From the NCBI GenBank assembly GCA_947479055.1, contig CANJYE010000010.1, forward strand, positions 18,092-82,091: a stretch of 64,000 bases of DNA, read 5' to 3'. The DNA is from Erythrobacteraceae bacterium (GTDB lineage Bacteria; Pseudomonadota; Alphaproteobacteria; Sphingomonadales; Sphingomonadaceae). The translations under genes were made by a program, and so were the position numbers. Shown here one piece after another: positions 48,427 to 58,689 of this stretch; the stretch's first letter is position 1, and each line of letters opens with the position of its first letter. The notes beneath the pieces are model-generated. The model searched no databases. It saw only the letters and a program-made list of their open reading frames with translations, and was not told the DNA's origin.

Positions 48427-48948
48427 ATGAACGCGCCGGCAGGCAATATTGCTATCCCGACCGATTGGGATTTGCGCTTTGCACAATCATGGCAGGATAT
48501 TGCGGCTTGGCGCGGCAGATGCTTGGAGCACTGCTCACGCGCGGAGCATGCAATAACTGAAACGCTCATTGCGGTCAGGGATCATGATCGTGCGATCATA
48601 ACGCTACACCCGCTTGCCGGACAGCGCGCAAACCATCTTGCGTCAGTACTTTTGGCGCTTTCAAATAAAGGCATAACAACAGAAAACGCCTTGGAAGCGC
48701 TCAATGATTGGCGTGGCCATGAAGGCATTCGAGCTACGTTGGCTCACGCAATATTCACAGGACTTCTTGATAGGCACGGCAACTGGTTCGTCCAAATTGA
48801 ACAAATTGATGTGAGGGCCAAACAGGAAGTCCGACAATGGCATTCGATCTCGCATAAGGCCGCAAACAAGATTGAGGAAAGCCTCAAGCATGCCTCAAAG
48901 CAGCTCTTAAGCAAATTGACCAAGATTCGCGGAAATCTGGTGCCCTAA
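48427..48948 (+). CDS. Hypothetical helical protein with an RX4H motif, possible HEPN-like
   Basis: This 173-residue, mostly helical protein contains RATLAH (about residue 103), an RX4H pattern like the catalytic motif of HEPN ribonucleases. It has a preceding conserved-looking HLASVLLALS stretch. The GC content is about half, clearly below the flanking genes (roughly two-thirds). A basic C-terminal end (HASKQLLSKLTKIRG) follows. No signal peptide or membrane segment is seen. It ends 4 bases inside the convergent acyl-CoA ligase gene. The HEPN idea is only a motif match, and no partner toxin or antitoxin gene is evident. Confidence 0.5.
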   Translation: MNAPAGNIAIPTDWDLRFAQSWQDIAAWRGRCLEHCSRAEHAITETLIAVRDHDRAIITLHPLAGQRANHLASVLLALSNKGITTENALEALNDWRGHEGIRATLAHAIFTGLLDRHGNWFVQIEQIDVRAKQEVRQWHSISHKAANKIEESLKHASKQLLSKLTKIRGNLVP

Positions 48949-50747
48949 CCCCGATACAACCCATCCAGCCTTGCCCCATAGCGTTCCCTGATCTTGTGTC
49001 GCCTGATCTTCAGGCTCGGGGTCATTTCCTCGTTCTCGATGGTGAACGCCTCGTCGGCGAAGGTGAACTGGCGGATCTTCTCGATCACCGACAGGTCCTG
49101 GTTGACCCGGTCCACCGCCGCGCGGATGCAGCTGCGGAAGGCGGGAAGGTCCTGCAGATGGGCGATGTCGAACTTCTCGTCCTGCGCGCGGGCCCATTCC
49201 AGCGTCCATTCCGCATCGGGCACGATCAGCCCGACGACGTAGGGCCGCTTGTCGCCCACCACCATCGCCTGGGCGATCTCCGGCTGGAGCGTCAGCATTC
49301 CCTCCAGCTTCTGCGGCGCGATATTGTCGCCCTTGTCGTTGACGATCATGTCCTTCTTGCGGTCGGTGATGACGATCCGCCCGCCTTCGTCGAAATGGCC
49401 GATATCGCCGGTGTGGAGCCAGCCTTCACGCAGGGCGAGCGCGGTCTGTTCCGGGTTCTGCCAATAGCCGCGCATCACCATCTCGCCCCGGCAGAGGATT
49501 TCCCCGTCCTCGGCGATCTTCACCTCGACCCCGCGCAGTGGCGCGCCGACCGCGCTCATCCGCAGGCCGGTCTTGGGTCGGCTGCAACTGATCACCGGCC
49601 CGGCCTCGGTCTGGCCATAGCCTTGCAGCAGGGTCAGCCCCATCGCGCTGAAGAAAGTGCCGACATCGGGATTGAGCGGCGCCCCGCCCGAAACGAGCGC
49701 TTTCATCCGCCCGCCGAAGCGTTCGCGGATCTTCGGGCGCAGCGTGCGTTCCAGCAGCCGGTCCATCGGCCAGTCGCGCAGTCGCATCCGCCCGGTCTCG
49801 CGCCGCGCGGCGATCGCCAGCGCGCGATCCATGAGGTACATCGCGATCCGGCCCTGCTTCTCGACCTGCTTGATGATCCGCGTACGCAGCACCTCGAACA
49901 GGCGCGGCACCACCACCATCACGGTCGGGCGGGTTTCCTCGATATTGGAAGCGAGCTTTTCGAGGCCTTCGGCGTAGTAAATTTCCGCCCCCAGCGCGAT
50001 CGGCAGGAATTGCCCGCCGGTATGCTCATAAGCGTGGGACAGCGGGAGGAAGGAAAGGAAGGTTTCGTCCTCCCATGCGAAATCCTCCTGAATGACATCG
50101 CCGCAACCTGCGATGTTGCACAGGATCGCGCCATGATGCTGCATCACTCCGCGCGGAGCGCCGCCGGTGCCGCTGGTATAGATGATGCAGGCGGTATCGC
50201 CCCGCCCGATTGTGGCGAGCCGCGCTTCGACGGCCTTGCGCGCCGCTGCGGCATCGCCCGCCAGCATGGCGTCCCAGGCGTGGAAGGACAGGCTGCTGCC
50301 CTGCGGCAGGCGCAGCGCCTCCATCGCGATGACATGCCCGGCAAGGCCGGTGTTCATTACCGCGGGCAGCAGTGTCTGGGCGAGTTTCGCATTGGCAACG
50401 ACCACCGCCCGCGCCCCCGAATTGTCGAGGATATGGACATGGTCGCGCTCGGTATTGGTGGTGTAGGCCGGTACGGTGATGCAGCCCGCCGCCATGATCG
50501 CAAGGTCCGCGATGCACCATTCAGGCCGGTTTTCGGAGACGAGCGCCACCCGGTCACCATCGGCAAGGCCCAGCCCGCGCAGGTTCTCGGCCATCAGGCA
50601 GACCTGCTGCGCGACCTCGCGCCAGCTCAGCGTCAGCCACTTTCCGCCGCGCTTGGCCCACAGGAACGGGCGGTCGGCCCGCTCGTCGGCACGGGTCAGG
50701 AACAGGCTGACAAGATTGCTGGCGGCATCGATATCGGAAAGACGCAC
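48945..50747 (-). CDS. Long-chain fatty acid-CoA ligase (AMP-forming)
   Basis: This 600-residue adenylate-forming enzyme is of the FadD15/long-chain type. The AMP-binding P-loop motif IIYTSGTGGAPRGV (about residues 188-201) and the later GYGQTEAGP (about 373-381) are visible. HTGDIGHFDEGGRIVITDRKK (about 444-464) precedes the end domain. It activates fatty acids to acyl-CoA for beta-oxidation or lipid synthesis. It lies downstream of ggt and pyrD on the same strand, with about 100 bases between it and ggt. Confidence 0.92.
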   Translation of the reverse strand: MRLSDIDAASNLVSLFLTRADERADRPFLWAKRGGKWLTLSWREVAQQVCLMAENLRGLGLADGDRVALVSENRPEWCIADLAIMAAGCITVPAYTTNTERDHVHILDNSGARAVVVANAKLAQTLLPAVMNTGLAGHVIAMEALRLPQGSSLSFHAWDAMLAGDAAAARKAVEARLATIGRGDTACIIYTSGTGGAPRGVMQHHGAILCNIAGCGDVIQEDFAWEDETFLSFLPLSHAYEHTGGQFLPIALGAEIYYAEGLEKLASNIEETRPTVMVVVPRLFEVLRTRIIKQVEKQGRIAMYLMDRALAIAARRETGRMRLRDWPMDRLLERTLRPKIRERFGGRMKALVSGGAPLNPDVGTFFSAMGLTLLQGYGQTEAGPVISCSRPKTGLRMSAVGAPLRGVEVKIAEDGEILCRGEMVMRGYWQNPEQTALALREGWLHTGDIGHFDEGGRIVITDRKKDMIVNDKGDNIAPQKLEGMLTLQPEIAQAMVVGDKRPYVVGLIVPDAEWTLEWARAQDEKFDIAHLQDLPAFRSCIRAAVDRVNQDLSVIEKIRQFTFADEAFTIENEEMTPSLKIRRHKIRERYGARLDGLYRG

Positions 50748-50846
50748 TCCACCCGCTCCCTCGCCCCGCCACTTCCGGGGAATCTGAATTTCGTGCAGGT
50801 GTAATTGCCTGCTGCCCGCCCGGCAAGGCTGGAGCGGACAATGGAT

Positions 50847-52571
50847 TCACTCGCTCGCGGCGGCACCTTCGCTGCGCGGATCGGCCGCGCCAATCCAGCC
50901 GGTGGCGCCCCACTCCACTGCATTGGTCTTGAGCGGCATGGCCCGCGGCACGATGGTCGCATGACCCAGCTGCCGCAGGGCCGGGACCATCGCCTCCAGC
51001 GCGCTGCCAGGCTCAATGAACAGCGTGTCGCCGGGGACGAACAGGACCGGCAGGGCGATTGCCTGCTTGGCGGGCAGCTTCCAGTCGATCACCCCGATGA
51101 TCACGCGCGCAACCTGGACGGGAATGGTCGGCCCGCCCGCTGCGCCCACTGCCAGCACCATCCGTCCGTCGGGGCCGAATACCAGCGTCGGCGCCATCGA
51201 ACTGCGTGGCCGCTTGCCGCCCTCGACGCGGTTGGCGACGGGCTTGCCATCCTTGTCGGGAGCGAAGCTGAAATCGGTCAGCTCGTTGTTGAGGAAGTAC
51301 CCGCCGACCATGATCCCGGAACCGAAAGGACCCTCGATGGTCGAGGTATAGCTGACCACGTCGCCCGCCCGGTCGACCGCGACGAAGTGGGAGGTGCCGT
51401 GCTCCTCCGGCTCCGCCCCGTCGGCAGGCTGTGCCGCCACCCCCGGCGGCGTGCCGGGCTGGGCGGCGGGAATCGTGGAATCCGCCGAGATCAACGTGCT
51501 CCGCGCCGCGAGATAGGCCGGATCGGTCAGCCCCGCGACCGGCACCGCCACGAAATCGCCATCGGCCAGGTATAATTCGCGGTCGGCATAGGCCAGCCGC
51601 TGCGATTCGGCGAAGAGGTGCCAGGCGACCGGCGACTGCGGGCCAAGCGCGGCAAGGTCGAACCGCTCCAGCTGCTTGAGAATGGCAAGGACGGTCGTCG
51701 CACCGGAGGATGGCGGCCCCATCCCGCAGATGCGGTAGGTGCGATAGGGCCCGCAGACCGCCCCGCGCTCCTTCGCGCGATAGGCCGCTATGTCCGCTGC
51801 CGTCATGCCCACCGCGCGCGGCGTGGCAGCGGCCACTTCCCGGGCCAGCGCATTGGCAGCAGCGCCGCGATAGAAGCTGTCTGGCCCATTGCGGGCGATG
51901 CGTTCAAGCGTTTCGGCCAGTGGCGGATTGCGGACCAGCGCGCCCACCGGCAGAGGATTTCCGCTGGCATCGTAGAACAGGCGGCGGCCTTCCTCGTCAT
52001 GCCCGGCAGCGCCGCGCTCGCGGGCGAGGAATTCCGCAAGGCGCGGTGTGATCGCGAAGCCGTCGCGGGCGAGCCGGATCGCCGGGTCGAACAGCCGCGC
52101 CCAGCCCAGTCGGCCATGCTCGCCATGGAGCAGTGCGGCGAGGCGGATATTGCCGGGCACACCCACGCTGAGGCCCGAAAGCTTGGCCTGCTGGAACGGC
52201 AGGGCCGCGCCCTTGTCCAGGAACCAGTCGCCGGTTGCGGCCAGCGGCGCGGTTTCCCGCCCGTCAAAGCTGGCGACCTTGCCGTCTGGCGCGGTGTAGA
52301 GGACAACGCCGCCGCCGCCGATGCCCGAGCTCTGCGGCTCGACCACGGAGAGAGCAAGCATCGTGGCGATCGCCGCGTCGGCGGCGCTCCCGCCCGCCCG
52401 CAGGATCTCCACCCCGGCCTCGGCCGCGCGCGGATCGGCGGCGCTGACCACACCGGGATGAGACGGAAACGCTGTTGCCGTGGCAACCCGTTCCTGCAAG
52501 GAACTGGCGCAGGCTGCCAGCAGCAGAGGCGCGGCAAGGCTGGCGATCAGGCGGTGCAGCCTGCCGCCCAT
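50847..52571 (-). CDS. ggt: Gamma-glutamyltranspeptidase (lipoprotein)
   Basis: This 574-residue gamma-glutamyltransferase cuts gamma-glutamyl bonds such as that in glutathione. The lipobox LLLAAC (about residue 18) suggests a lipid anchor in the envelope. The nucleophile threonine lies in EEHGTSHFVAVD (about residue 380), where the precursor self-cleaves. GGKRPRSSMAPT follows. The gene starts 1 base after the pyrD stop. Confidence 0.92.
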   Translation of the reverse strand: MGGRLHRLIASLAAPLLLAACASSLQERVATATAFPSHPGVVSAADPRAAEAGVEILRAGGSAADAAIATMLALSVVEPQSSGIGGGGVVLYTAPDGKVASFDGRETAPLAATGDWFLDKGAALPFQQAKLSGLSVGVPGNIRLAALLHGEHGRLGWARLFDPAIRLARDGFAITPRLAEFLARERGAAGHDEEGRRLFYDASGNPLPVGALVRNPPLAETLERIARNGPDSFYRGAAANALAREVAAATPRAVGMTAADIAAYRAKERGAVCGPYRTYRICGMGPPSSGATTVLAILKQLERFDLAALGPQSPVAWHLFAESQRLAYADRELYLADGDFVAVPVAGLTDPAYLAARSTLISADSTIPAAQPGTPPGVAAQPADGAEPEEHGTSHFVAVDRAGDVVSYTSTIEGPFGSGIMVGGYFLNNELTDFSFAPDKDGKPVANRVEGGKRPRSSMAPTLVFGPDGRMVLAVGAAGGPTIPVQVARVIIGVIDWKLPAKQAIALPVLFVPGDTLFIEPGSALEAMVPALRQLGHATIVPRAMPLKTNAVEWGATGWIGAADPRSEGAAASE

Positions 52572-52572
52572 G

Positions 52573-53601
52573 CTATGCGCTCCCCACCGCTGCGGCGATC
52601 GAGGCAAAGCCGTCGCGCCGCATGCAATGTTCAAGGCCGCGGGTGATGGCGCGGGCAAGGCCCGGCCCTTCATAGACCATCGCACTGTAGAGCTGGACGA
52701 GGCTCGCCCCGGCCCGGATTCGCGCCCAGGCATCTTCCGCGCAGGCGATCCCGCCGACGCCCACCAGCGGCAGGGCTCTGCCGGTCGCGCTGCGGAAATC
52801 GCGCAGTCGCTGCTGGGCGAGGTCGCGCAAGGGCTCCCCCGACAGTCCGCCAGTCTCGCCGGCATGGCGCGAACGCAGCGGCGGGCGGCTGATGGTGGTG
52901 TTGGAAACGATCAGCGCGCCCAGCCTTCGGTCCATCGCGATCCGCGCGATCGCGTCGATGTCGGCAGGTTCCAGATCGGGCGCGACCTTGAGGAACACCG
53001 GCGGGCCGTTCATTCCGCGCGCATCCAGCACCGCGTCGAGCAATCCGGCCAGCGCGCCCTCGTCCTGCAGCGCGCGCAGGCCCGGGGTGTTGGGGCTGCT
53101 GACATTGACCGCCAGATAGGATGCCAGCGGGGCCATCAGCCCTGCCATCGCGGCATAATCGGCAACGCGGTCGTCCGAATCCTTGTTGGCACCGATATTG
53201 ATCCCGACGATGCCCGGCCTGCCGGATCGGCGTGCCAGCCGCTTCGCCGCCGCTTCGCCGCCGTGGTTGTTGAAGCCCATGCGATTGATTACCGCGCGGT
53301 CTTCGGTCAGCCGGAACAGGCGCGGGCGGGGATTGCCTTCCTGTGGGCGTGGCGTGATCGAGCCGACTTCGGCAAAGCCGAAGCCCAGCCCCAGCAGTGC
53401 GTCGGGCACTTCGCCATCCTTGTCGAAACCGGCGGCCATGCCCAGGGGATTGGGGAAAGCCAGCCCGGCCACCTCGGTCGCCAGTGGGCCGGGCCGGGGT
53501 GGGGCGCCGACGGACACGGCCTTGAGCGCGGCGATCGACAGGCGATGCGCATTTTCGGGGTCGAGCGTGTAGACCAGCGGCCGGATCAGGCGGAACAGCA
53601 T
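52573..53601 (-). CDS. pyrD: Dihydroorotate dehydrogenase (quinone), class 2
   Basis: This 342-residue FMN enzyme oxidises dihydroorotate to orotate in pyrimidine synthesis and gives electrons to quinone. The N-terminal amphipathic segment (MLFRLIRPLVYTLDPENAH) and AGFDKDGE are typical. The VNVSSPNTPGLR motif carries the serine base of class 2 enzymes. ATG 53601 fits the family start. The open frame further upstream is in non-coding DNA. Confidence 0.95.
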   Translation of the reverse strand: MLFRLIRPLVYTLDPENAHRLSIAALKAVSVGAPPRPGPLATEVAGLAFPNPLGMAAGFDKDGEVPDALLGLGFGFAEVGSITPRPQEGNPRPRLFRLTEDRAVINRMGFNNHGGEAAAKRLARRSGRPGIVGINIGANKDSDDRVADYAAMAGLMAPLASYLAVNVSSPNTPGLRALQDEGALAGLLDAVLDARGMNGPPVFLKVAPDLEPADIDAIARIAMDRRLGALIVSNTTISRPPLRSRHAGETGGLSGEPLRDLAQQRLRDFRSATGRALPLVGVGGIACAEDAWARIRAGASLVQLYSAMVYEGPGLARAITRGLEHCMRRDGFASIAAAVGSA

Positions 53602-53719
53602 GGGCCTTCCTATGGCAAAGCTGGCGGGTGCTGTCGATCTATCCGGGCGATCAACGCGCGCAAGACACGCCCTGCCGGCATTAATTCCGCCGGGGCCGCA
53701 TTTGTCGGCTTTATACAAT

Positions 53720-53834
53720 CCAACTGTCACAACCGGGGGCTAGGGCAACTGTGCGACCCGAAGGGCTCGAACGCATTGCGTGACGAGTTCCTCTCCTTCA
53801 AGGCGGCTCCGCTCAGGCGGGGCCGCCCTTTTTT
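53720..53834 (+). ncRNA. Candidate small RNA or terminated leader upstream of the suf operon
   Basis: No gene is seen in 53602-53933. Starting near 53720, after a TTATACAAT sequence that could serve as a -10, the plus strand folds into several hairpins. CTCG-ACGC with GCGT-CGAG is at about 53765-53787. A strong terminator ends at 53834. The 5' boundary is a guess. It may be an independent sRNA or a leader that can end transcription before sufR. No known class was matched (I checked by eye against SRP, 6S, TPP and SAM features). Confidence 0.4.
53801..53834 (+). terminator. Intrinsic terminator upstream of sufR
   Basis: AGGCGGCTCCGC pairs with GCGGGGCCGCCC around a TCAG loop, with one G-U and one end mismatch. 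TTTTTT follows at 53829-53834. No plus-strand gene lies before it, which is why a small RNA or attenuator is suspected. Confidence 0.85.
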
Positions 53835-53933
53835 GTCGCTACGCGCAGGCCAAAGGGGTGATTGAAAAGCGCGCCGCGCACCCCTAAGTGGAAACCGGAA
53901 CGAATCACTCTGATTTAACCGGGACACTTGCAA

Positions 53934-54355
53934 ATGCGCCTTTCCAGCATGGCCGACTATGCCGTCGTGACGATGAGCGCCGCCGCGCGCCATTGCGGCG
54001 CGGGGCGGGTTTCGGCGGCGCAGCTGGCGGAGGAAACCGGCCTGCCGGTGCCGACCGTCCAGAAACTGGTCAGCACTTTGACCGCCGCCGGGCTGCTGCG
54101 TTCGATTCGCGGCGCGGGTGGCGGGTTGCAGCTGGCCCGCCCGGCGGCGGCGATCACGCTGGCTGATATCGTCGAGGCGGTGGAGGGGCCGATCGCGCTG
54201 ACTTCCTGCCTCGAAACCGCCCGGCACGAATGCGCGCTGGAGGAATGCTGCACCGTCCGCCCGCACTGGGGTGTGGTCAATGAAGCGCTGCGCGGGGCGC
54301 TTGCCGGTGTGCCGCTGACGCGCCTTTCCGCGCTGCCGGCGCCGGAGGTGGCCGC

Positions 54356-54359
<4 letters not shown>
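53934..54359 (+). CDS. sufR: Rrf2 family Fe-S-sensing regulator of the suf operon
   Basis: This 141-residue Rrf2/IscR-type winged-helix regulator begins [11 protein letters not shown]. The helix-turn-helix covers about residues 24-50 ([17 protein letters not shown]). Three clustered cysteine positions ([15 protein letters not shown], about 92-106) fit Fe-S ligands as in IscR-type proteins. It probably represses or tunes the operon that it heads. It overlaps sufB by four bases. ATG 53934 has only a weak GGGAC site before it. Confidence 0.88.
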
Positions 54360-55846
<1,487 letters not shown>

Positions 55847-55859
55847 CGACTATTCTGGT

Positions 55860-56015
55860 ATGACGGTAAATGAGCGCCTTTTTGGTGCTGGCCTGCTCGA
55901 TGACTACGATCGAACTCGAGCGCAAGGCGACCTAACCAAGTTAAATGAACTGCTGGCGAAGGTCGGCCTCAGATTTGAAAATGGCTCCCACTGGGATTTG
56001 GACCCGAGTTTTTAT
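55860..56015 (+). CDS. Small-protein sequence in frame with sufC (possible SufC N-terminal extension)
   Basis: Between sufB and sufC, an ATG (55860) opens a frame reading MTVNERLFGAGLLDDYD. It looks like a family of roughly 40-50 residue proteins of unknown role seen in alphaproteobacteria. No stop codon follows. After 52 residues (ending WDLDPSFY) the frame continues without a break into the SufC ATG at 56016. The insert is about 51% GC against about 65% around it. It may be a captured small gene, or a real N-terminal extension giving a 298-residue SufC. Confidence 0.55.
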
Positions 56016-56756
56016 ATGCTCAACATCAATAACCTCCACGCCACCGTGGCCGACAAGCCGATACTCAAGGGCCTTTCGCTCACCATCAATGCTGGCGAGG
56101 TCCATGCGATCATGGGGCCGAACGGGGCGGGGAAATCGACGCTGGGTTATGTGCTCGGCGGGCGGCCCGGTTACGAGGTGACGGGGGGCGATGTGACTTT
56201 TGACGGAACAGACCTGCTTGCCCTCGCCCCGCATGAGCGAGCGGCGGCGGGGCTGTTCCTCGGTTTCCAGTATCCGGTCGAGATTCCGGGCGTGTCGTTC
56301 GTCCAGTTCCTGCGCGAGGCCTTGAATTCCCAGCGCAAGGCGCGCGGGCAAGCGCCGCTGTCGGGCGGGGAATTCCTCAAGCTCGCACGCGAAAAGGCCG
56401 CGCTGCTGCGCATGGACATGGACATGCTCAAGCGCCCGGTGAACGTCGGTTTTTCCGGCGGCGAGAAGAAGCGCGCGGAAATGGTGCAGATGGGCATTCT
56501 CGACCCGACGCTCGCTATTCTGGACGAGACCGATTCGGGCCTCGACATCGATGCGCTGCGGATTTGCGGCGAAGGCATCAATGCCATCATGCGCAAGCCT
56601 GACAAGGCGGTGCTGCTGATCACCCATTACCAGCGGCTGCTCGACTATGTGAAGCCGGACTTCGTGCATGTGCTGGCTGGCGGGCGGATCATCAAGACCG
56701 GCGGGCCGGAACTGGCGTTGCAGCTGGAAGAAGAAGGCTACGAGGCGGTGGCATGA
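56016..56756 (+). CDS. sufC: Fe-S cluster assembly ATPase SufC
   Basis: This ABC-type ATPase of SufBCD has about 246 residues if it starts at ATG 56016, which is the normal SufC length and start (MLNINNLHATV). Walker A GPNGAGKST is near residue 32. The signature is FSGGEKKRAE and Walker B is LAILDETDSGLD. ATG 56016 has no clear ribosome site, so the longer in-frame start at 55860 remains possible. It overlaps sufD by four bases. Confidence 0.93.
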   Translation: MLNINNLHATVADKPILKGLSLTINAGEVHAIMGPNGAGKSTLGYVLGGRPGYEVTGGDVTFDGTDLLALAPHERAAAGLFLGFQYPVEIPGVSFVQFLREALNSQRKARGQAPLSGGEFLKLAREKAALLRMDMDMLKRPVNVGFSGGEKKRAEMVQMGILDPTLAILDETDSGLDIDALRICGEGINAIMRKPDKAVLLITHYQRLLDYVKPDFVHVLAGGRIIKTGGPELALQLEEEGYEAVA

Positions 56757-57496
56757 ACCTGGCCGCCCTCTCCATGCCTACAAAAAGTGATGAGGCCTTC
56801 CGCTACGCGGACTTGACGGCCTTGGCCGGTGTGTGGCCGGTCGAGCCCGAAGAAATCACAGTGCCCGCCGGAGCGAGCGAGGCGCTGAGCATCGTGCAGG
56901 ACGCCGCCTCTGGCGCGGTGGCGCGGCAGCTCGTGGTGACGCTGGCGGCAGACGCGATTTTCGACCTGCGCATTCTCAATCTGGGCGGGGCCTATGGCCG
57001 GATCGCGGTGGATGCGCGGCTGGGTGAGGCTGCGCAGTTCACGCTGGGCGCGGCGCAGCTGGGCAGCGGCGATCAGGTGCTGGAGATTGTCACGCAGGTG
57101 ACCCATGCCGCGCCCGATGCGGTCAGCCGGCAGGTGATCCGCTCTGTGCTGGCGGGCCATGCCACCGGCACTTATCTCGGCAAGGTCGCGGTGGCGCGCG
57201 GCAGCAATGGCACCGATTCGGAACAATCGGTCCGCGCCATGCTGCTGGATCGCACCGCTACCGCCAATGCCAAGCCCGAACTGGAAATCTTCGCCGACGA
57301 CGTCAAATGCGCCCACGGCTGCGCGGTTGGCGAGCTGGACGCCATGGGCCTGTTCTACCTTGAATCGCGCGGCCTTCCGCCCGAGGAAGCCAAGAAGCTG
57401 ATGTTGCAGGCCTTCATCGCCGAAGCCTTCAGCGGCGCGGCCGAAGAAGAGAAGCTCCAGTCCCTCGCGCTCAAGCGGCTGGGGGACATGCTGTGA
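56753..57496 (+). CDS. sufD: Fe-S cluster assembly protein SufD, short form
   Basis: This SufB-related subunit has 247 residues. It has the beta-helix core and the conserved C-terminal DVKCAHGCAVGELDAMGLFYL, which is shared by SufB and SufD. It lacks most of the N-terminal region of E. coli SufD (423 residues). Short SufD forms occur in alphaproteobacteria. It overlaps sufC and sufS by four bases each. Confidence 0.93.
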   Translation: MNLAALSMPTKSDEAFRYADLTALAGVWPVEPEEITVPAGASEALSIVQDAASGAVARQLVVTLAADAIFDLRILNLGGAYGRIAVDARLGEAAQFTLGAAQLGSGDQVLEIVTQVTHAAPDAVSRQVIRSVLAGHATGTYLGKVAVARGSNGTDSEQSVRAMLLDRTATANAKPELEIFADDVKCAHGCAVGELDAMGLFYLESRGLPPEEAKKLMLQAFIAEAFSGAAEEEKLQSLALKRLGDML

Positions 57497-58689
57497 GCGC
57501 GGCTCTCGCCCCCAAGTCCGAATTTCCCGGCCTGGACGGTGGCTGGCATTACCTCGACAGCGGCGCCACCGCGCAGAAGCCGCAAGTTGTGATCGATGCC
57601 ACGGTGCGGGCGATGGGCAAGGATTACGCCACCGTCCATCGCGGGGTCTATGCCCGTTCCGCCGAGATGACGCTGGCCTTCGAGGCGGCGCGGCGGCGGG
57701 TGGCGCAATTTCTTGGCGGCGCGGAGGACGAGGTGGTCTTCACCCGCGGCGCGACCGAGTCGATCAACCTGGTCGCCCACAGCTGGGGCGGATCGCAACT
57801 GAAGGCGGGCGACCGCATCCTGCTGTCAGTGCTGGAACACCATTCCAACATCGTGCCGTGGCAATTGCTGCGCGACCGGATCGGCGTGGAAATCGACGTC
57901 TGCCCGCTGACCCATGACGGGCGGATCGATCTCGATGCGGCGGAACGGATGCTGACCCCGGCGCACAGGCTGGTCGCTTTCGCGCATGTTTCCAACGTGC
58001 TTGGCTCGACGCTGGACGCGCGCCGCGCAGCTGACATGGCCCATGCGGTGGGGGCGAAGCTGTTGCTCGACGGCTGCCAGGCGGTACCGCGCCTTGCCAT
58101 CGATGTCGCGGCGCTGGATTGCGATTTCTACGTTTTTTCCGGCCACAAGCTCTACGGCCCGACCGGGATCGGTGCGCTGTGGGCCAGGGCGGAGATTCTC
58201 GCCGCGATGCCGCCCTGGCACGGCGGCGGGGCGATGATCGACCGGGTGACCTTCGAGCGGACGAGCTATGCTCCCCCGCCCGCGCGGTTCGAGGCGGGCA
58301 CGCCAGCGATTGTCGAGGCGATCGGGCTGGCGGCGGCGGTGGATTATGTGTCGGCGATCGGCCTTGATGCGATCCACACCCATGAATCCGCTCTGGTGGC
58401 GCAAGCGCGCGATGCGCTGCGGGGCATGAACGATATCCGGCTGTTCGGGCCGGAGACATCCGCCGGGATCGTCAGTTTCGTGATGGATGGGGTGCATCCC
58501 CACGATCTCGGCACCATATTGGACGAGGAAGCCGTCGCGATTCGGGCCGGGCACCATTGCGCCCAGCCCTTGATGGAACATCTGGGCGTGCCGGCCACGG
58601 CGCGGGCCAGTTTCGGCATTTACAGCGATGACGGCGATATCGCGGCACTGGTCCGCGGGATCGAACGAACCAGGAGAATTTTCGGATGA
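57493..58689 (+). CDS. sufS: Cysteine desulfurase SufS
   Basis: This 398-residue PLP enzyme takes sulfur from cysteine. The PLP lysine is in FSGHKLYGPTGIGAL (about residue 219). The persulfide cysteine is in RAGHHCAQPLM (about 357). Group II desulfurases need a SufE or SufU partner, and none lies in this operon. It overlaps sufD and the next gene by four bases. Confidence 0.96.
   Translation: MSAALAPKSEFPGLDGGWHYLDSGATAQKPQVVIDATVRAMGKDYATVHRGVYARSAEMTLAFEAARRRVAQFLGGAEDEVVFTRGATESINLVAHSWGGSQLKAGDRILLSVLEHHSNIVPWQLLRDRIGVEIDVCPLTHDGRIDLDAAERMLTPAHRLVAFAHVSNVLGSTLDARRAADMAHAVGAKLLLDGCQAVPRLAIDVAALDCDFYVFSGHKLYGPTGIGALWARAEILAAMPPWHGGGAMIDRVTFERTSYAPPPARFEAGTPAIVEAIGLAAAVDYVSAIGLDAIHTHESALVAQARDALRGMNDIRLFGPETSAGIVSFVMDGVHPHDLGTILDEEAVAIRAGHHCAQPLMEHLGVPATARASFGIYSDDGDIAALVRGIERTRRIFG

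Noticed and set aside
48996..50804. A 602-codon open frame on the plus strand opposite the acyl-CoA ligase
   Set aside because: High-GC genes leave long open frames on the other strand. The minus-strand reading is a clear ligase, and this one has no family features.
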